A stretch of DNA of 64,000 nucleotides from Pseudomonas taiwanensis (GCF_013393345.1 NZ_QJRF01000071.1:31263-95262), one strand, 5' to 3'; counted from the stretch's first letter, positions 7,444-16,923 are shown. The notes: generated by a model not told the origin, from the letters alone. Translations and numbers: made by a program.

Positions 7444-8373
7444 TCAGCGTCCCAACAGGCGTGCCACGCCCTGCTTGAGCGGGGTGTGCTTCGGGAAGTC
7501 GTAGCGCAGCAGCAGGCGGGCATTGCTGGCCCGGGAATGGCGGATATCCCCAGCGCGAGCTTCGGCATAGGTCACCGGCGGCAGATCGCCCAGCACTTCG
7601 CCGATGGCGGCGAGCAACTCCTTGAGACTGGTCGCCCGGTTCAGGCCCACGTTCACCGGACCGACCTCGAGCCACTCAGCTTCCAGCGCCTGCACCAGTA
7701 CCTGCACCAGGTCGCCGACATAGACGAAGTCACGGGTCTGCTCGCCGTCACCGAACACGGTGATCGGCAGGCCGGCCATGGCACGCTCGGTGAAGATGCT
7801 GATCACGCCCGAATAGGGCGAAGACGGGTCCTGACGCGGACCGAAGATGTTGAAGAAGCGAAACACCGCCGGCTCCAGACCATGCTGGCGACGGTAGAAG
7901 TCCAGGTAATGTTCGCTGGCCAGCTTGTCTGCCGCATAAGGGGTCAGCGGTGCCTTCGGCGTGTCTTCATCGATGGCCGTGCCTTCGCCATTCTGGCCAT
8001 ATACCGCCGCACTGGACGCGAAGATCACCCGTTTCACACCCTCTGCCCGCATGGCTTCGCAGACATTCAGGGTGCCAATCAGATTGCTCTGGTGCGTCGC
8101 CACCGGGTCGTCCACCGAGGCCTGGACGGAAGCGACCGCCGCCAAGTGGGCGACCGCCTTGCAGCCGACCATCGCCCGCGCCACCAGCGCAGCATCGGCC
8201 ACATCACCCTCGATCAGCTCCAGACGCGGGTTGTCCAGCGGCAGGTTGGCACGCTTGCCAGTGGACAGATTGTCCAGCACGCGCACGGCATGGCCCCGGG
8301 CGAGCAGCACGTCTGTGAGATGGGAGCCGATGAAGCCGGCGCCGCCTGTGATGAGGATGGGAGAATCAGCCAT
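7444..8373 (-). CDS. NAD-dependent sugar-nucleotide epimerase/dehydratase
   Basis: A 309-residue extended SDR: NAD motif GGAGFIGSHL at residues 9-18, catalytic Ser/Tyr/Lys visible as FASSAAVYG and YAADK, and the sugar-nucleotide region RFFNIFGPRQDPSSPYSG. It most resembles GalE/WbpP-type UDP-hexose 4-epimerases. The substrate is unknown. The ATG at 8373 (MADSPILITGG) is chosen over a 40-codon upstream extension that would run into the neighbouring gene. Its start overlaps the end of the upstream reductase-like gene by 8 bp, so the two form a pair. Confidence 0.9.
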   Translation of the reverse strand: MADSPILITGGAGFIGSHLTDVLLARGHAVRVLDNLSTGKRANLPLDNPRLELIEGDVADAALVARAMVGCKAVAHLAAVASVQASVDDPVATHQSNLIGTLNVCEAMRAEGVKRVIFASSAAVYGQNGEGTAIDEDTPKAPLTPYAADKLASEHYLDFYRRQHGLEPAVFRFFNIFGPRQDPSSPYSGVISIFTERAMAGLPITVFGDGEQTRDFVYVGDLVQVLVQALEAEWLEVGPVNVGLNRATSLKELLAAIGEVLGDLPPVTYAEARAGDIRHSRASNARLLLRYDFPKHTPLKQGVARLLGR

Positions 8374-9250
8374 GACGGTAGTAACGGTCCAGTAGAGTCG
8401 GCAGGGCAGCACGCCAGGCGCGTGGTTTGATGCCAAAGGTATGAAGAATTTTCTTGCAGGCCAGCACCGCGTTCTGCGGCTCATCCGCGGCATCGGGGCG
8501 AGCGGCGTGAGCCTGCGGCGTGATGTCCTGCACCTTCAACTGATGCAGGCTACGAGCCTCGCTGAGCAGTGCCTGCCCGAGCGCCAGCGGCGTGGTGGCT
8601 TCGTGACCGCCGTAGTGATAGGTGCCCCAGAGCGGCGCCTGGCAATCCAACTGTTTGATCACGGCCAGCAACACACGTGCGGCGTCGTCCACCGGCGTCG
8701 GGTTGCCGCGACGATCGTCAGCCAGGCAAATCTCGTCGGCCTGTTCGGCGCGACTGAGGAAGCGCCCCAGTGAGCCATCACGGCTATCGTCCAGCAACCA
8801 GCCAAAGCGCAGCAGCACATGCTTGGGACAGGCGGCACGGACGCTCTGCTCCATCCGCCAGATAGCCTGGCCGCGTTCGCTGAGCGGGACGGTTTCGTCC
8901 TTTTCGCTGTAAGCAGTGGCGCGAGAACCGTCGAACACCCGATAACTGGAGGGCTGCAGCAGAATGATCCCGTGATGCTGGCAGAGTTCGGCAAGCCGTT
9001 CCACGCCACGTTCCTGGGCTGCCAGGCGCACATCGCTGACTTCATCGGCCTGGAACCAGTCGAAGTAGTAGGCGAGGTTGATCACGGCGTCGGGCCGGGT
9101 GTCATCGAGCAACTGGGTCAGGCTGGCGGCATCCCAGCCCTGTTCGGGCGGACGCGGAGCGAGAAAACCTATGTCTTCCTCGGCCCCCAGGCGAATCAGC
9201 GCCTGTCCGAGTGAATTGCCGCCACCCAACAGCATCAAGCGCATTCGCAT
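8366..9250 (-). CDS. RmlD-like sugar-nucleotide reductase homologue lacking YxxxK
   Basis: A 294-residue SDR-fold protein related to dTDP-4-dehydrorhamnose reductase. The N-terminal nucleotide loop is LGGGNSLGQALIR. The usual catalytic stretch (PLNVYGxxK in RmlD) aligns with PLSERGQAIWR, so Tyr and Lys both appear replaced, while the following CPKHVLLRFGWLLDD is well conserved. It may be a non-enzymatic or altered partner of the epimerase just downstream. Two ATGs (9250, 9244) are equally possible as start. Confidence 0.8.
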   Translation of the reverse strand: MRMRLMLLGGGNSLGQALIRLGAEEDIGFLAPRPPEQGWDAASLTQLLDDTRPDAVINLAYYFDWFQADEVSDVRLAAQERGVERLAELCQHHGIILLQPSSYRVFDGSRATAYSEKDETVPLSERGQAIWRMEQSVRAACPKHVLLRFGWLLDDSRDGSLGRFLSRAEQADEICLADDRRGNPTPVDDAARVLLAVIKQLDCQAPLWGTYHYGGHEATTPLALGQALLSEARSLHQLKVQDITPQAHAARPDAADEPQNAVLACKKILHTFGIKPRAWRAALPTLLDRYYRHG

Positions 9251-9362
9251 AGAGAAAGAGGTCGCTTAAAGCCGGTTATAGGGAGTGGGCGGGCAGAATA
9301 CCCGCCGCATAAGAGCCGCATTCTGCGGGTTTCACCGGCGTACGTCACTAGCCACGTGGCGG

Positions 9363-10118
9363 TTACGCCGTGCCCGGCCGGTAGAGATGCACGTGGTCTG
9401 CCCGGTACAGGGACGAATCGGCAAAGCCTTCGGCAGCCAGCACCTCCCCTACCAGGATCAACGCGGTGCGACGGAAATCCCGCGCCGCCACCTTGGGCAG
9501 GATGTCTCCCAGGGTGCCGGTGACCTGCTCCTGATCCGGCCAGCTGGCGCGATGGATCACCGCGATCGGGCAGTCGGCGCCATAGTGCGGCAGCAGTTCT
9601 TCGACGATCTTCGCCAACTGGCTCACGCCGAGATGGATGGCCATGGTTGCGCGGTGGCGGGCGAGATCACCCAGTGCCTCACCGTCGGGCATTCGGGTCT
9701 TGCTGGCGTAGCGGGTGAGGATCAGCGTCTGCGAAACCTCCGGCAGGGTCAGCTCACACCCCAGCAGCGCGGCGCAGGCGGCAGTGGCGGTCACCCCCGG
9801 CACCACTTCGTAGGGAATGTCCCGTTCACGCAGGTGACGAATCTGCTCGCCAATGGCCCCGTATAACGAAGGATCGCCGGAATGCACCCGCGCCACATCC
9901 TGGCCCTTTTCATGGGCTTGCGTCAGCAGGGCAACTATCTCATCCAGGTGCAGTTCGGCGGTGTTCACCACCAGCTCGGCGCTGTGCCCCGCCAGCACCG
10001 CTTCGGGCACCAGCGACCCCGCGTAGAGAATCACCGGGCAGGTGCGGATCAGCCGCTGGCCTTTGACCGTGATGAGTTCCGGATCGCCGGGTCCGGCGCC
10101 GATGAAGTAGACGGTCAT
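9363..10118 (-). CDS. cobM: Precorrin-4 C11-methyltransferase CobM
   Basis: A 251-residue tetrapyrrole methylase that methylates C11 of precorrin-4 with [23 protein letters not shown] is the family's N-terminal P-loop-like SAM motif. The ARVHSGDPSLYGA and GVTATAACAALLG segments are typical. The ATG at 10118 overlaps the cobE stop (ATGA), supporting this start. It is the last gene of a riboswitch-controlled operon cbtB-cbtA-cobE-cobM. Confidence 0.95.
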   Translation of the reverse strand: MTVYFIGAGPGDPELITVKGQRLIRTCPVILYAGSLVPEAVLAGHSAELVVNTAELHLDEIVALLTQAHEKGQDVARVHSGDPSLYGAIGEQIRHLRERDIPYEVVPGVTATAACAALLGCELTLPEVSQTLILTRYASKTRMPDGEALGDLARHRATMAIHLGVSQLAKIVEELLPHYGADCPIAVIHRASWPDQEQVTGTLGDILPKVAARDFRRTALILVGEVLAAEGFADSSLYRADHVHLYRPGTA

Positions 10119-10525
10119 GACCGTTTGGCCTCCAGATGAACACAGGCCAGCGCGCAAGTGGCGCTGGCGCTGCGGCGTTTGTCGATCAACAGGGTGGCGC
10201 GAACACCAAAGAGGGCCTCTGCCTGGGCCAGCGCGGCGGCCTCGGCCACTCCTGCGCTGCCAACGGCCTCGCGAACCTGCTCGGACGGCTGGCTCAGCTG
10301 ATCCTCGAAGGAAGCAAGGACATCCACGGGCAGGCCATGCAGAGGCAGCCCCAGCCGCTCGGCTAGACCGACCAGCCCCGGCTCTGCGACTTTAGCTTTG
10401 CTGGTGGCCAGGGCGACTAGCTGATCGAGAGAGACATTGGCCTCGGCAAGGCACTGCATCAGCAGGCCCTGCAACTCATCCGGGGGGCAGCCGCGTCGGC
10501 AGCCCAGCCCGGCGACCAGTTTCAT
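10115..10525 (-). CDS. cobE: Cobalamin biosynthesis protein CobE (CbiG C-terminal-like)
   Basis: A small protein (136 residues from this start) related to the C-terminal domain of CbiG. The MKLVAGLGCRRGCP start and the LVALATSKAKVAEPGLVGLAE motif are typical of CobE. It is needed for corrin synthesis in Pseudomonas but its exact step is unsettled. ATG codons at 10537 and 10525 are both possible; the second gives the family-typical start. It lies 21 bp or less after cbtA and overlaps cobM by 4 bp. Confidence 0.88.
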   Translation of the reverse strand: MKLVAGLGCRRGCPPDELQGLLMQCLAEANVSLDQLVALATSKAKVAEPGLVGLAERLGLPLHGLPVDVLASFEDQLSQPSEQVREAVGSAGVAEAAALAQAEALFGVRATLLIDKRRSASATCALACVHLEAKRS

Positions 10526-10546
10526 GGGACGCATCATCGAAGGTCG

Positions 10547-11251
10547 TCATGCCTGGGAGTGACGCTGGTACAGCCAGGCAGCGGCCCAGCCGAGCACCAT
10601 CCAGAACGCGGCATTGGTGATCAGCGAAGCCGCAATGAACTCATGCCCCAGCGCTTCAGGCGCCAGGCTGGAGTGCACTTCGGGCTGTGGCGCGCCAATT
10701 ACGTGCGGAATCACCAGAACGACGATTCCGACTACACGCAGCGCCCAATGACGGCCGAAGGCGATCAGGGCGAGACCCGCGGCAGTGGAGGCAGCGGTGC
10801 CGATCCACCAGGTCTGGCGCTGGGCCAGGTCGGCGGCTGCGGTACCGGGCAGTTCCGGTGGTAGGCCGAGGGACGGCGCGAGGGCAAAGGTGGCGAAACC
10901 GCCCAGGCCCCAGAGCAGGCCCTGCCAGGTACGGCTCGGGCCGCGCAGGCTGAACAGTCCGGCGAGGATCAGGGCGAAACCAACGGCTACCACCAGGTTG
11001 CTGCCCCCTGTGGAAAGGGTCCGCTGCCAGCCATCTTCCGGGGCCCAGGCCTCGTCGCTGTGTTCATGGGTGTGCGCGACAGCCGCGCCGCCATGCTCAT
11101 GGTCGTGCTCCACCTGTGCGGCAGGCTCGGCGCTTTCATAGGTTTCCGCCTGGAGAATCAGCGGGGTTACCCACAGGGTCTGCAGCAGGGTCAGCACCAG
11201 GGCGGCGATCAGGCCTGCGAAACCGGCGGTCTGGGCGATGCGCTTGATCAT
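10547..11251 (-). CDS. cbtA: Cobalt transporter subunit CbtA
   Basis: A 234-residue membrane protein with about five hydrophobic segments (first at residues 8-30) and a His-rich external stretch, VEHDHEHGGAAVAHTHEHSDE, near residues 45-65 that probably binds cobalt. CbtA with CbtB forms a predicted B12-regulated cobalt uptake system. The frame is open far upstream through cbtB and the riboswitch, but the ATG at 11251 (MIKRIAQTAGFAG) follows the cbtB stop by 11 bp and is the sensible start. Confidence 0.93.
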   Translation of the reverse strand: MIKRIAQTAGFAGLIAALVLTLLQTLWVTPLILQAETYESAEPAAQVEHDHEHGGAAVAHTHEHSDEAWAPEDGWQRTLSTGGSNLVVAVGFALILAGLFSLRGPSRTWQGLLWGLGGFATFALAPSLGLPPELPGTAAADLAQRQTWWIGTAASTAAGLALIAFGRHWALRVVGIVVLVIPHVIGAPQPEVHSSLAPEALGHEFIAASLITNAAFWMVLGWAAAWLYQRHSQA

Positions 11252-11262
11252 CCGGAAATCAC

Positions 11263-11448
11263 TCAATGGCAGGGGAAGGCGGCACTGTGGCGGGTGTCGT
11301 GCGCGGCGTTGTGCACAGCCTCGACATGCGAGAACCCGGCGAAATACACCAGGGACAGGCCGAGCAGGCTGGTGCCAATGGCCAACACCAGGCGCTGGGC
11401 CAGGGTCGAGGAGGAAGCGGCGGAATGGGACAGGGTGCGGCTGGACAT
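11263..11448 (-). CDS. cbtB: Cobalt transporter subunit CbtB
   Basis: A 61-residue protein with one membrane helix (about residues 17-40) and the family's C-terminal His motif, VHNAAHDTRHSAAFPCH, thought to bind cobalt. AGAGGGAA stands before the ATG as ribosome site. It is the first gene of the operon and lies about 118 bp downstream of a cobalamin riboswitch on the same strand. Confidence 0.93.
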   Translation of the reverse strand: MSSRTLSHSAASSSTLAQRLVLAIGTSLLGLSLVYFAGFSHVEAVHNAAHDTRHSAAFPCH

Positions 11449-11565
11449 GGAGGTTCCCTCTGCATTGATAACGATACCGGCAGAGGAACGCGCGCGAGGG
11501 AAGCGGGCGCAGGCGCACCCAGATTTCCGGCTTGCGCCCGCCCACCGCGGGTTGCCAAAACGTGA

Positions 11566-11753
11566 TCAGGCCGGTCTCCGGGCTCGCGACGCCTGCCAGG
11601 GGCAGGATGGGCATGCCTTCCCATGCCGTGTCGGCACAGTGGCGTACTTAACCCTACGATCGCTTACCGTTGCGGGGGCAGCGTCGGACTAGTCCGCAAA
11701 TGGACGCACCGACTTCCCGTTTCACCTCGCGTACGGCGACGCAAGGCACCTGA
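11566..11753 (-). promoter_or_regulatory. Cobalamin riboswitch controlling cbtB-cbtA-cobE-cobM
   Basis: Read on the minus strand, the element has GCTGCCCCCGCAAC (plus 11669-11682), GCCACTGT, GGGAAGGC and the B12 box GAGCCCGGAGACCGGCC (11569-11585) in order. TCAGG/CCTGA can close P1. Between it and cbtB lies a GC-rich hairpin region that could act as the expression platform. Expected to switch expression off when adenosylcobalamin is abundant. Confidence 0.93.
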
Positions 11754-11838
11754 AAAAACCGTGCTAGGACATCACGAGTCCGATCAAGCGTCAACTGTCG
11801 CGATTGACCGCCTCCCGCCTGCTGCGTAGCCTTCGCCC

Positions 11839-12010
11839 TTTCGAGGTTCTCCGGTCGATGCGCCGGAGCTAAGAGGGAACGTGGTCAAGGCCACGGCTGC
11901 CCCCGCAACTGTGAACGCCCCCAAGGCCCTTCGATATGCCACTGCGCAAGCGGGAAGGCGAAGGTGCCGCGCAACGCGCAGGGTCGTGAGCCAGGAGACC
12001 TGCCTCGACG
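11839..12010 (+). promoter_or_regulatory. Cobalamin riboswitch controlling cobW-cobN
   Basis: On the plus strand: AAGAGGGAACGTGG, GGCTGCCCCCGCAACTGT (from 11895), GCCACTGCGCAAGCGGGAAGG and the B12 box GTGAGCCAGGAGACCTGCC (11986-12004). TCGAGG (11841-11846) and CCTCGA (12003-12008) close P1. It is back-to-back with the opposite-strand riboswitch, leaving only about 85 bp for both promoters. Confidence 0.94.
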
Positions 12011-12113
12011 AATTTCCAGACAACCGGGCGGGGTGATCCGGTGGCGAATCCGTTGCGCGGGGCGAGTCCCGCTGCGTTCGTCATGCCCGCCGACCGACCA
12101 CGCAGAGGCGCGC

Positions 12114-13166
12114 ATGAAAACCCTGGCCAAGCTCCCCGTCACCATCGTTACCGGCTTTCTCGGCGCCGGTAAGACCACCCTCCTGCGCCACATGCTGGAC
12201 AACGCGGAAGGTCGCCGTATCGCGGTGATCGTCAACGAGTTCGGCGAGCTGGGCATCGACGGCGAAATCCTCAAGCAGTGCTCCATCGGGTGCACCGAGG
12301 AAGAGGCCGTGGGCCGCGTCTTCGAGTTGGCCAACGGCTGCCTCTGCTGCACCGTGCAGGAAGAATTCTTCCCGGTGATGCGTGAGCTGGTGGCGCGTCG
12401 TGGTGACCTTGACCAGATCCTCATCGAAACCTCCGGCCTCGCCCTGCCCAAGCCCCTGGTGCAGGCCTTCCAGTGGCCGGAAATCCGCAATGCCTGCACC
12501 GTCGACGCGGTGATCACCGTGGTCGACAGTCCGGCCGTGGCCGCCGGCACCTTCGCCGCGCACCCCGAGCAGGTGGACGAACAGCGCAAGCAAGACCCGA
12601 ACCTCGACCATGAATCCCCGCTGCACGAGCTGTTCGAAGACCAGCTCGCCAGCGCCGACCTGGTGGTGCTGAACAAGGCCGACCTGCTCGACGCCGAAGC
12701 CCTCGCCGCCGTGCGCGCCGAAGTGGCCGAGGAACTGCCGCCGGCCGTGAAGATCGTCGAAGCCAGCTCCGGCAAAATCCCGCTCGATGTCCTGCTGGGC
12801 CTGAACGCCGAGGCCGAATTGCACATCGACAGCCGCGCCACTCACCACGATCACGAAGGTCATGAAGACCACGACCACGACGAGTTCGACTCCTTCCATG
12901 TCGACCTTCCGGAAGTCGAAGAAGCCGCGCTGATCGCCGCCCTCGGCCAGCTTGTTGAGCGCCATGCCGTCCTGCGTATCAAGGGCTTCGCCGCCATCCC
13001 CGGCAAACCCATGCGCCTGCTGGTCCAGGGCGTCGGCAAGCGCTTCGACAAGCACTTCGACCGCAAATGGCTGACCGACGAGCCGCGTGGCACCCGCCTG
13101 GTGGTGATCGGTCAGGAGCTGGACCAGGCAGTGATCGTCAACGAACTGCGTACGGCACTCGCATGA
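12114..13166 (+). CDS. cobW: CobW-type G3E GTPase (cobalt metallochaperone)
   Basis: A 350-residue G3E GTPase. Walker A is GFLGAGKTT (residues 14-22), the metal-binding GCLCC lies at about 75-79, NKAD is the G4 motif, and a His/Asp/Glu-rich loop, HHDHEGHEDHDHDEFDSFH, lies around residues 243-262. CobW proteins are thought to deliver cobalt to CobN. The ATG at 12114 (MKTLAKLPVTIVTGFLG) is chosen because upstream in-frame sequence is riboswitch RNA. It forms an operon with cobN 22 bp downstream. Confidence 0.95.
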   Translation: MKTLAKLPVTIVTGFLGAGKTTLLRHMLDNAEGRRIAVIVNEFGELGIDGEILKQCSIGCTEEEAVGRVFELANGCLCCTVQEEFFPVMRELVARRGDLDQILIETSGLALPKPLVQAFQWPEIRNACTVDAVITVVDSPAVAAGTFAAHPEQVDEQRKQDPNLDHESPLHELFEDQLASADLVVLNKADLLDAEALAAVRAEVAEELPPAVKIVEASSGKIPLDVLLGLNAEAELHIDSRATHHDHEGHEDHDHDEFDSFHVDLPEVEEAALIAALGQLVERHAVLRIKGFAAIPGKPMRLLVQGVGKRFDKHFDRKWLTDEPRGTRLVVIGQELDQAVIVNELRTALA

Positions 13167-13188
13167 GGCACGGACAGCAGTAAAGGCC

Positions 13189-16100
13189 ATGCACCTCCTA
13201 CGCACCCAGCCCGGCGGCTTCGTCCCCGACGACGGCATCGCCCACCTGGCCCAGACGCCCGCCGAACTGGTGATCCTCTGCAGCGGCGATTCGCATCTGG
13301 CGCTACTGGCCGAAGCCGCCCGCGAATTGCCCGAGGACTACCCGAGCCTGCGCCTGGCCAACCCCATGCAGCTGCAGAATCACGCCTCGGTGGACCTCTA
13401 CGTCGACGAGGTGCTGCAGCACGCCAGGGTCATCCTCATCTCGGTGCATGGCGGTGTGGGTTACTGGCGCTACGGCATCGAGCAGCTGGTGGCATTGGCC
13501 GAGCGCGGTGCGAAGCTGATCCTGGTGCCCGGCGACGACCGTCCCGATCCGGAACTGGCCGGCCTGTGCAACGTCCCGACGGAAGATGCCGAACGCCTCT
13601 GGCAGTACCTGCGCCAAGGCGGCCTCGACAATGCTCGGCAGCTCTTCAGTTGCGTGGCCACCCGTTGGCTGGGGCGGGATTACCCCTGGACTGAACCAAG
13701 GGTTCTCCCACGCGTTGCCCTCTACCACCCTCGCATTCGCCCCGCGCAATTGGCGGATTGGCAGGCCGAGTGGCAAGCCGACCAGCCCGTGGCCGCCCTG
13801 CTCTTCTACCGCACCCACTTGCAGGCTGCGAATACCGCCTTCATCGACGCCTTCTGTGAGCGTCTGGCTAGCCAGGGCCTGAATCCCCTGCCCATCGCCG
13901 TCGCCAGCCTCAAGGAAGCCGAGTGCCTGGAGGCTGTGGAAAACTGGCTGGACGCCGCAAGTGCCGGGCTAATCATCAACACCACGGGATTCGCCCAGTC
14001 CAACCCCGACGCCCCCAGCCTGCGCCCCTTCCGCCGCGATATCCCGGTGCTGCAGGCCATCTGCTCGCTGGACAACGAATCGCTCTGGCGCGACAACCCG
14101 CAAGGCCTCGGCCCACGCGACCTGGCCATGCACATCGCCTTGCCGGAACTGGACGGCCGCATCATCACCCGGCCGATCAGCTTCAAGGGCATGGCCTGGC
14201 GCAGCGAGCGCAGTCAGAGCGACGTGGTCTGCTACCTGCCGCACGGCGAGCGCATGGACTTCGTCGCCGAACTGGGACAACGCTGGTGCACACTTTCGCG
14301 CAAGGCCAATGCCGACAAGCGTGTCGCGCTGATCCTCGCCAACTACCCCACTCGCGATGGCCGCATCGGCAACGGTGTCGGGCTGGATACCCCCGCCGCC
14401 GCGCTGAACATCCTTCGCGCACTGGAGGCCGAAGGCTATCCGCTCGCCGGACTGCCGGAGAGCGGCACCGCCCTTATCCACTGCCTGCTGGGTGGGGTCA
14501 GCAATGACCTGGACAGCCTCGATGCGCGCCCCTGCGCCCAGAGCCTGGCCCTCGCCGACTACCTCGACTGCTTCGCCCGGCTGCCCGAAGCCAACCAGCG
14601 TGCCGTGCGCGAACGCTGGGGTGAGCCGCAGCAGGACCCGATGTTCCGCAGCGGCCGCATGATGGTCGCCGGACTGCGTTTCGGCCTCGCCTTCGTCGGC
14701 ATCCAACCAGCGCGCGGTTACCAGCTCGACCCAGCAGCCATCTACCACGACGCCGACCTCGTACCGCCCCATGGCTATCTCGCCTTCTACTTCTGGTTGC
14801 GCGAGGTGTTCGCCGCCGATGCCCTGATCCACGTCGGCAAGCACGGCAACCTGGAATGGCTGCCGGGCAAGGGCGTCGGCCTGTCCGCCGAATGCTGGCC
14901 GGATGCCGTAATGGGCCCGCTGCCGAACATCTACCCCTTCATCGTCAACGACCCCGGCGAAGGTGCGCAGGCCAAGCGCCGCGCGCAGGCGGTGATCATC
15001 GACCACCTGATGCCGCCGCTGACCCGCGCCGAGAACTACGGCCCCCTGCGCGACCTGGAGCGGCTGGCCGACGAGTACTACGACGCCTCCCTGCTGGACC
15101 CGCGTCGCGCCGTGCAGTTGCGTGGGGAAATCCTCGAGTTGGTGAAGGCCACCGCCCTGGATCGCGAGCTGAACCTGGTCATCAACGACGACCCGGAAAG
15201 CTGGCTGCCGCAACTGGATGCCTACCTCTGCGACCTCAAGGAATCGCAGATCCGCGACGGCCTCCATGTATTCGGCGAATCCCCGAGCGGACGCCTGCGG
15301 AACGATACCTTGCTGTCCCTGGTGCGGATTCCGCGCGGCGACGGCAAGGGCGCCAACGCCAGCCTGCTGCGCGCCCTGGCCAGCGACCTGCAACTGGGCC
15401 GCGACCCGCTCGACCTCAACTTCGCAGAGCCCTGGGATGGCCCGCGCCCGGCGGTGCTTGAGGCCGTCAGCGATGACCCCTGGCGCAGCAACGGCGACAC
15501 CCGAGAACGCATGGAAATGCTGGCGCTAGGCCTGATCGAGACCCGCGACTTCGGCTCCATCGGCCCCGCCAGCGATGTGGTTATCCACAACCTGCGCGCA
15601 GTGATCGCCCCCAGCCTGGATGCCTGCGGCAGTGCCGAGATCGGCGGTGTGCTGTCCGCCCTGGAAGGCCGTTTCGTCCCGCCCGGCCCCAGCGGCGCAC
15701 CCAGTCGCGGACGTCTCGACGTGCTGCCCACGGGACGTAACTTCTTCACCGTGGACGTACGCAACCTGCCCACGCCCACGGCTTGGCGCCTGGGCTTCCA
15801 GTCCGCCAACCTGCTGCTGGAACGCCACCTGCAGGACCACGGTGACTACCTGCGCCAGCTCGGCATTTCCGTCTGGGGCACCGCCACCATGCGCACCGGC
15901 GGCGACGACATCGCCCAGGCCCTGGCATTGATGGGCGTGCGCCCGGTTTGGCAGGCCGGCAGCCAGCGCGTGGAAGACTTTGAAATCCTGCCGCTGTCCC
16001 TCCTCGACCGCCCACGGGTGGATGTGACGCTGCGGGTGTCGGGCTTCTTCCGTGATGCCTTCGCCAACCTTATTCGCCTGTTCGACGCCGCAGTGCAGGC

Positions 16101-16923
16101 AGTGGCCGACCTGGACGAGCCTGAGGATATGAACCCCCTCGCCGCCCGCGTGAAGCAGGAAACCACGCGTCTCGCTGCCGAAGGCATCAGTTCCGAAATC
16201 GCCCGCCTGCAAGCCGGCTGGCGAGTGTTCGGTGCCCAACCCGGCGCCTACGGCGCAGGCGTGCAGGGCGCCATCGAAGAGCGCCAGTGGCAGGACCGTG
16301 CCGAACTGGCCGAGGTCTACCTCAACTGGGGTGGCTACGCCTACGGCGCCCAGGATGCCGGCACGCCGGCGCGAGAACGCTTCGCCCAACGGCTGCAACG
16401 CCTGCAAGCCGTGCTGCAGAACCAGGACAACCGCGAGCACGACATCCTCGATTCCAACGACTACTACCAGTTCCAGGGCGGCATGCTTGCCGCCGCCGAA
16501 ACCCTGCGCGGCGAGAAAGTCGCCAGCTACCACGGCGACCACAGCCAGCCGGATCTGCCACGCATCCGCTCCCTCAAGGAAGAACTCGCCCGCGTGGTCC
16601 GCTCCCGCGCGGCCAACCCGAAGTGGATCGCGGGCATGAAGCGCCACGGCTACAAGGGCGCCTTCGAGCTGGCGGCGACGGTGGACTACCTCTTCGCCTT
16701 CGACGCCACCAGCGAACTGGTGGACGACCACCAATACCAGCTACTGGCCGATGCCTACCTGCTGGACGACGACACCCGCGAATTCATCCGCCAGCACAAC
16801 CCCGAAGCCCTGCGCGACATCGCCGAACGCCTGGTGGAAGCGCAGCAGCGCGGACTCTGGGAAAACCCCGGCGACTACCGCGAAGCCATCGAAAACCTGC
16901 TGCTGGACAGCGAGGAAGGCTGA
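13189..16923 (+). CDS. cobN: Aerobic cobaltochelatase subunit CobN
   Basis: A 1244-residue giant chelatase subunit, the H-subunit homologue that holds hydrogenobyrinate a,c-diamide while cobalt is inserted. Family marks seen are ANYPTRDGRIGNGVGLDTP, HVGKHGNLEWLPGKGVGLS, PTGRNFF and RHGYKGAFELAATVDYLFAFD near the C-terminus. Length is normal and the frame is unbroken. CobS/CobT partners are not in the window; the ChlI-like and VWA genes at 19605-21262 probably fill that role. Confidence 0.97.
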   Translation: MHLLRTQPGGFVPDDGIAHLAQTPAELVILCSGDSHLALLAEAARELPEDYPSLRLANPMQLQNHASVDLYVDEVLQHARVILISVHGGVGYWRYGIEQLVALAERGAKLILVPGDDRPDPELAGLCNVPTEDAERLWQYLRQGGLDNARQLFSCVATRWLGRDYPWTEPRVLPRVALYHPRIRPAQLADWQAEWQADQPVAALLFYRTHLQAANTAFIDAFCERLASQGLNPLPIAVASLKEAECLEAVENWLDAASAGLIINTTGFAQSNPDAPSLRPFRRDIPVLQAICSLDNESLWRDNPQGLGPRDLAMHIALPELDGRIITRPISFKGMAWRSERSQSDVVCYLPHGERMDFVAELGQRWCTLSRKANADKRVALILANYPTRDGRIGNGVGLDTPAAALNILRALEAEGYPLAGLPESGTALIHCLLGGVSNDLDSLDARPCAQSLALADYLDCFARLPEANQRAVRERWGEPQQDPMFRSGRMMVAGLRFGLAFVGIQPARGYQLDPAAIYHDADLVPPHGYLAFYFWLREVFAADALIHVGKHGNLEWLPGKGVGLSAECWPDAVMGPLPNIYPFIVNDPGEGAQAKRRAQAVIIDHLMPPLTRAENYGPLRDLERLADEYYDASLLDPRRAVQLRGEILELVKATALDRELNLVINDDPESWLPQLDAYLCDLKESQIRDGLHVFGESPSGRLRNDTLLSLVRIPRGDGKGANASLLRALASDLQLGRDPLDLNFAEPWDGPRPAVLEAVSDDPWRSNGDTRERMEMLALGLIETRDFGSIGPASDVVIHNLRAVIAPSLDACGSAEIGGVLSALEGRFVPPGPSGAPSRGRLDVLPTGRNFFTVDVRNLPTPTAWRLGFQSANLLLERHLQDHGDYLRQLGISVWGTATMRTGGDDIAQALALMGVRPVWQAGSQRVEDFEILPLSLLDRPRVDVTLRVSGFFRDAFANLIRLFDAAVQAVADLDEPEDMNPLAARVKQETTRLAAEGISSEIARLQAGWRVFGAQPGAYGAGVQGAIEERQWQDRAELAEVYLNWGGYAYGAQDAGTPARERFAQRLQRLQAVLQNQDNREHDILDSNDYYQFQGGMLAAAETLRGEKVASYHGDHSQPDLPRIRSLKEELARVVRSRAANPKWIAGMKRHGYKGAFELAATVDYLFAFDATSELVDDHQYQLLADAYLLDDDTREFIRQHNPEALRDIAERLVEAQQRGLWENPGDYREAIENLLLDSEEG

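Noticed and set aside
11252..11614. N-terminal extension of cbtA upstream of its ATG
   Set aside because: It would pass through cbtB and the riboswitch RNA in another frame; the extension is Arg/Pro-rich noise, and the ATG at 11251 fits spacing and family start.
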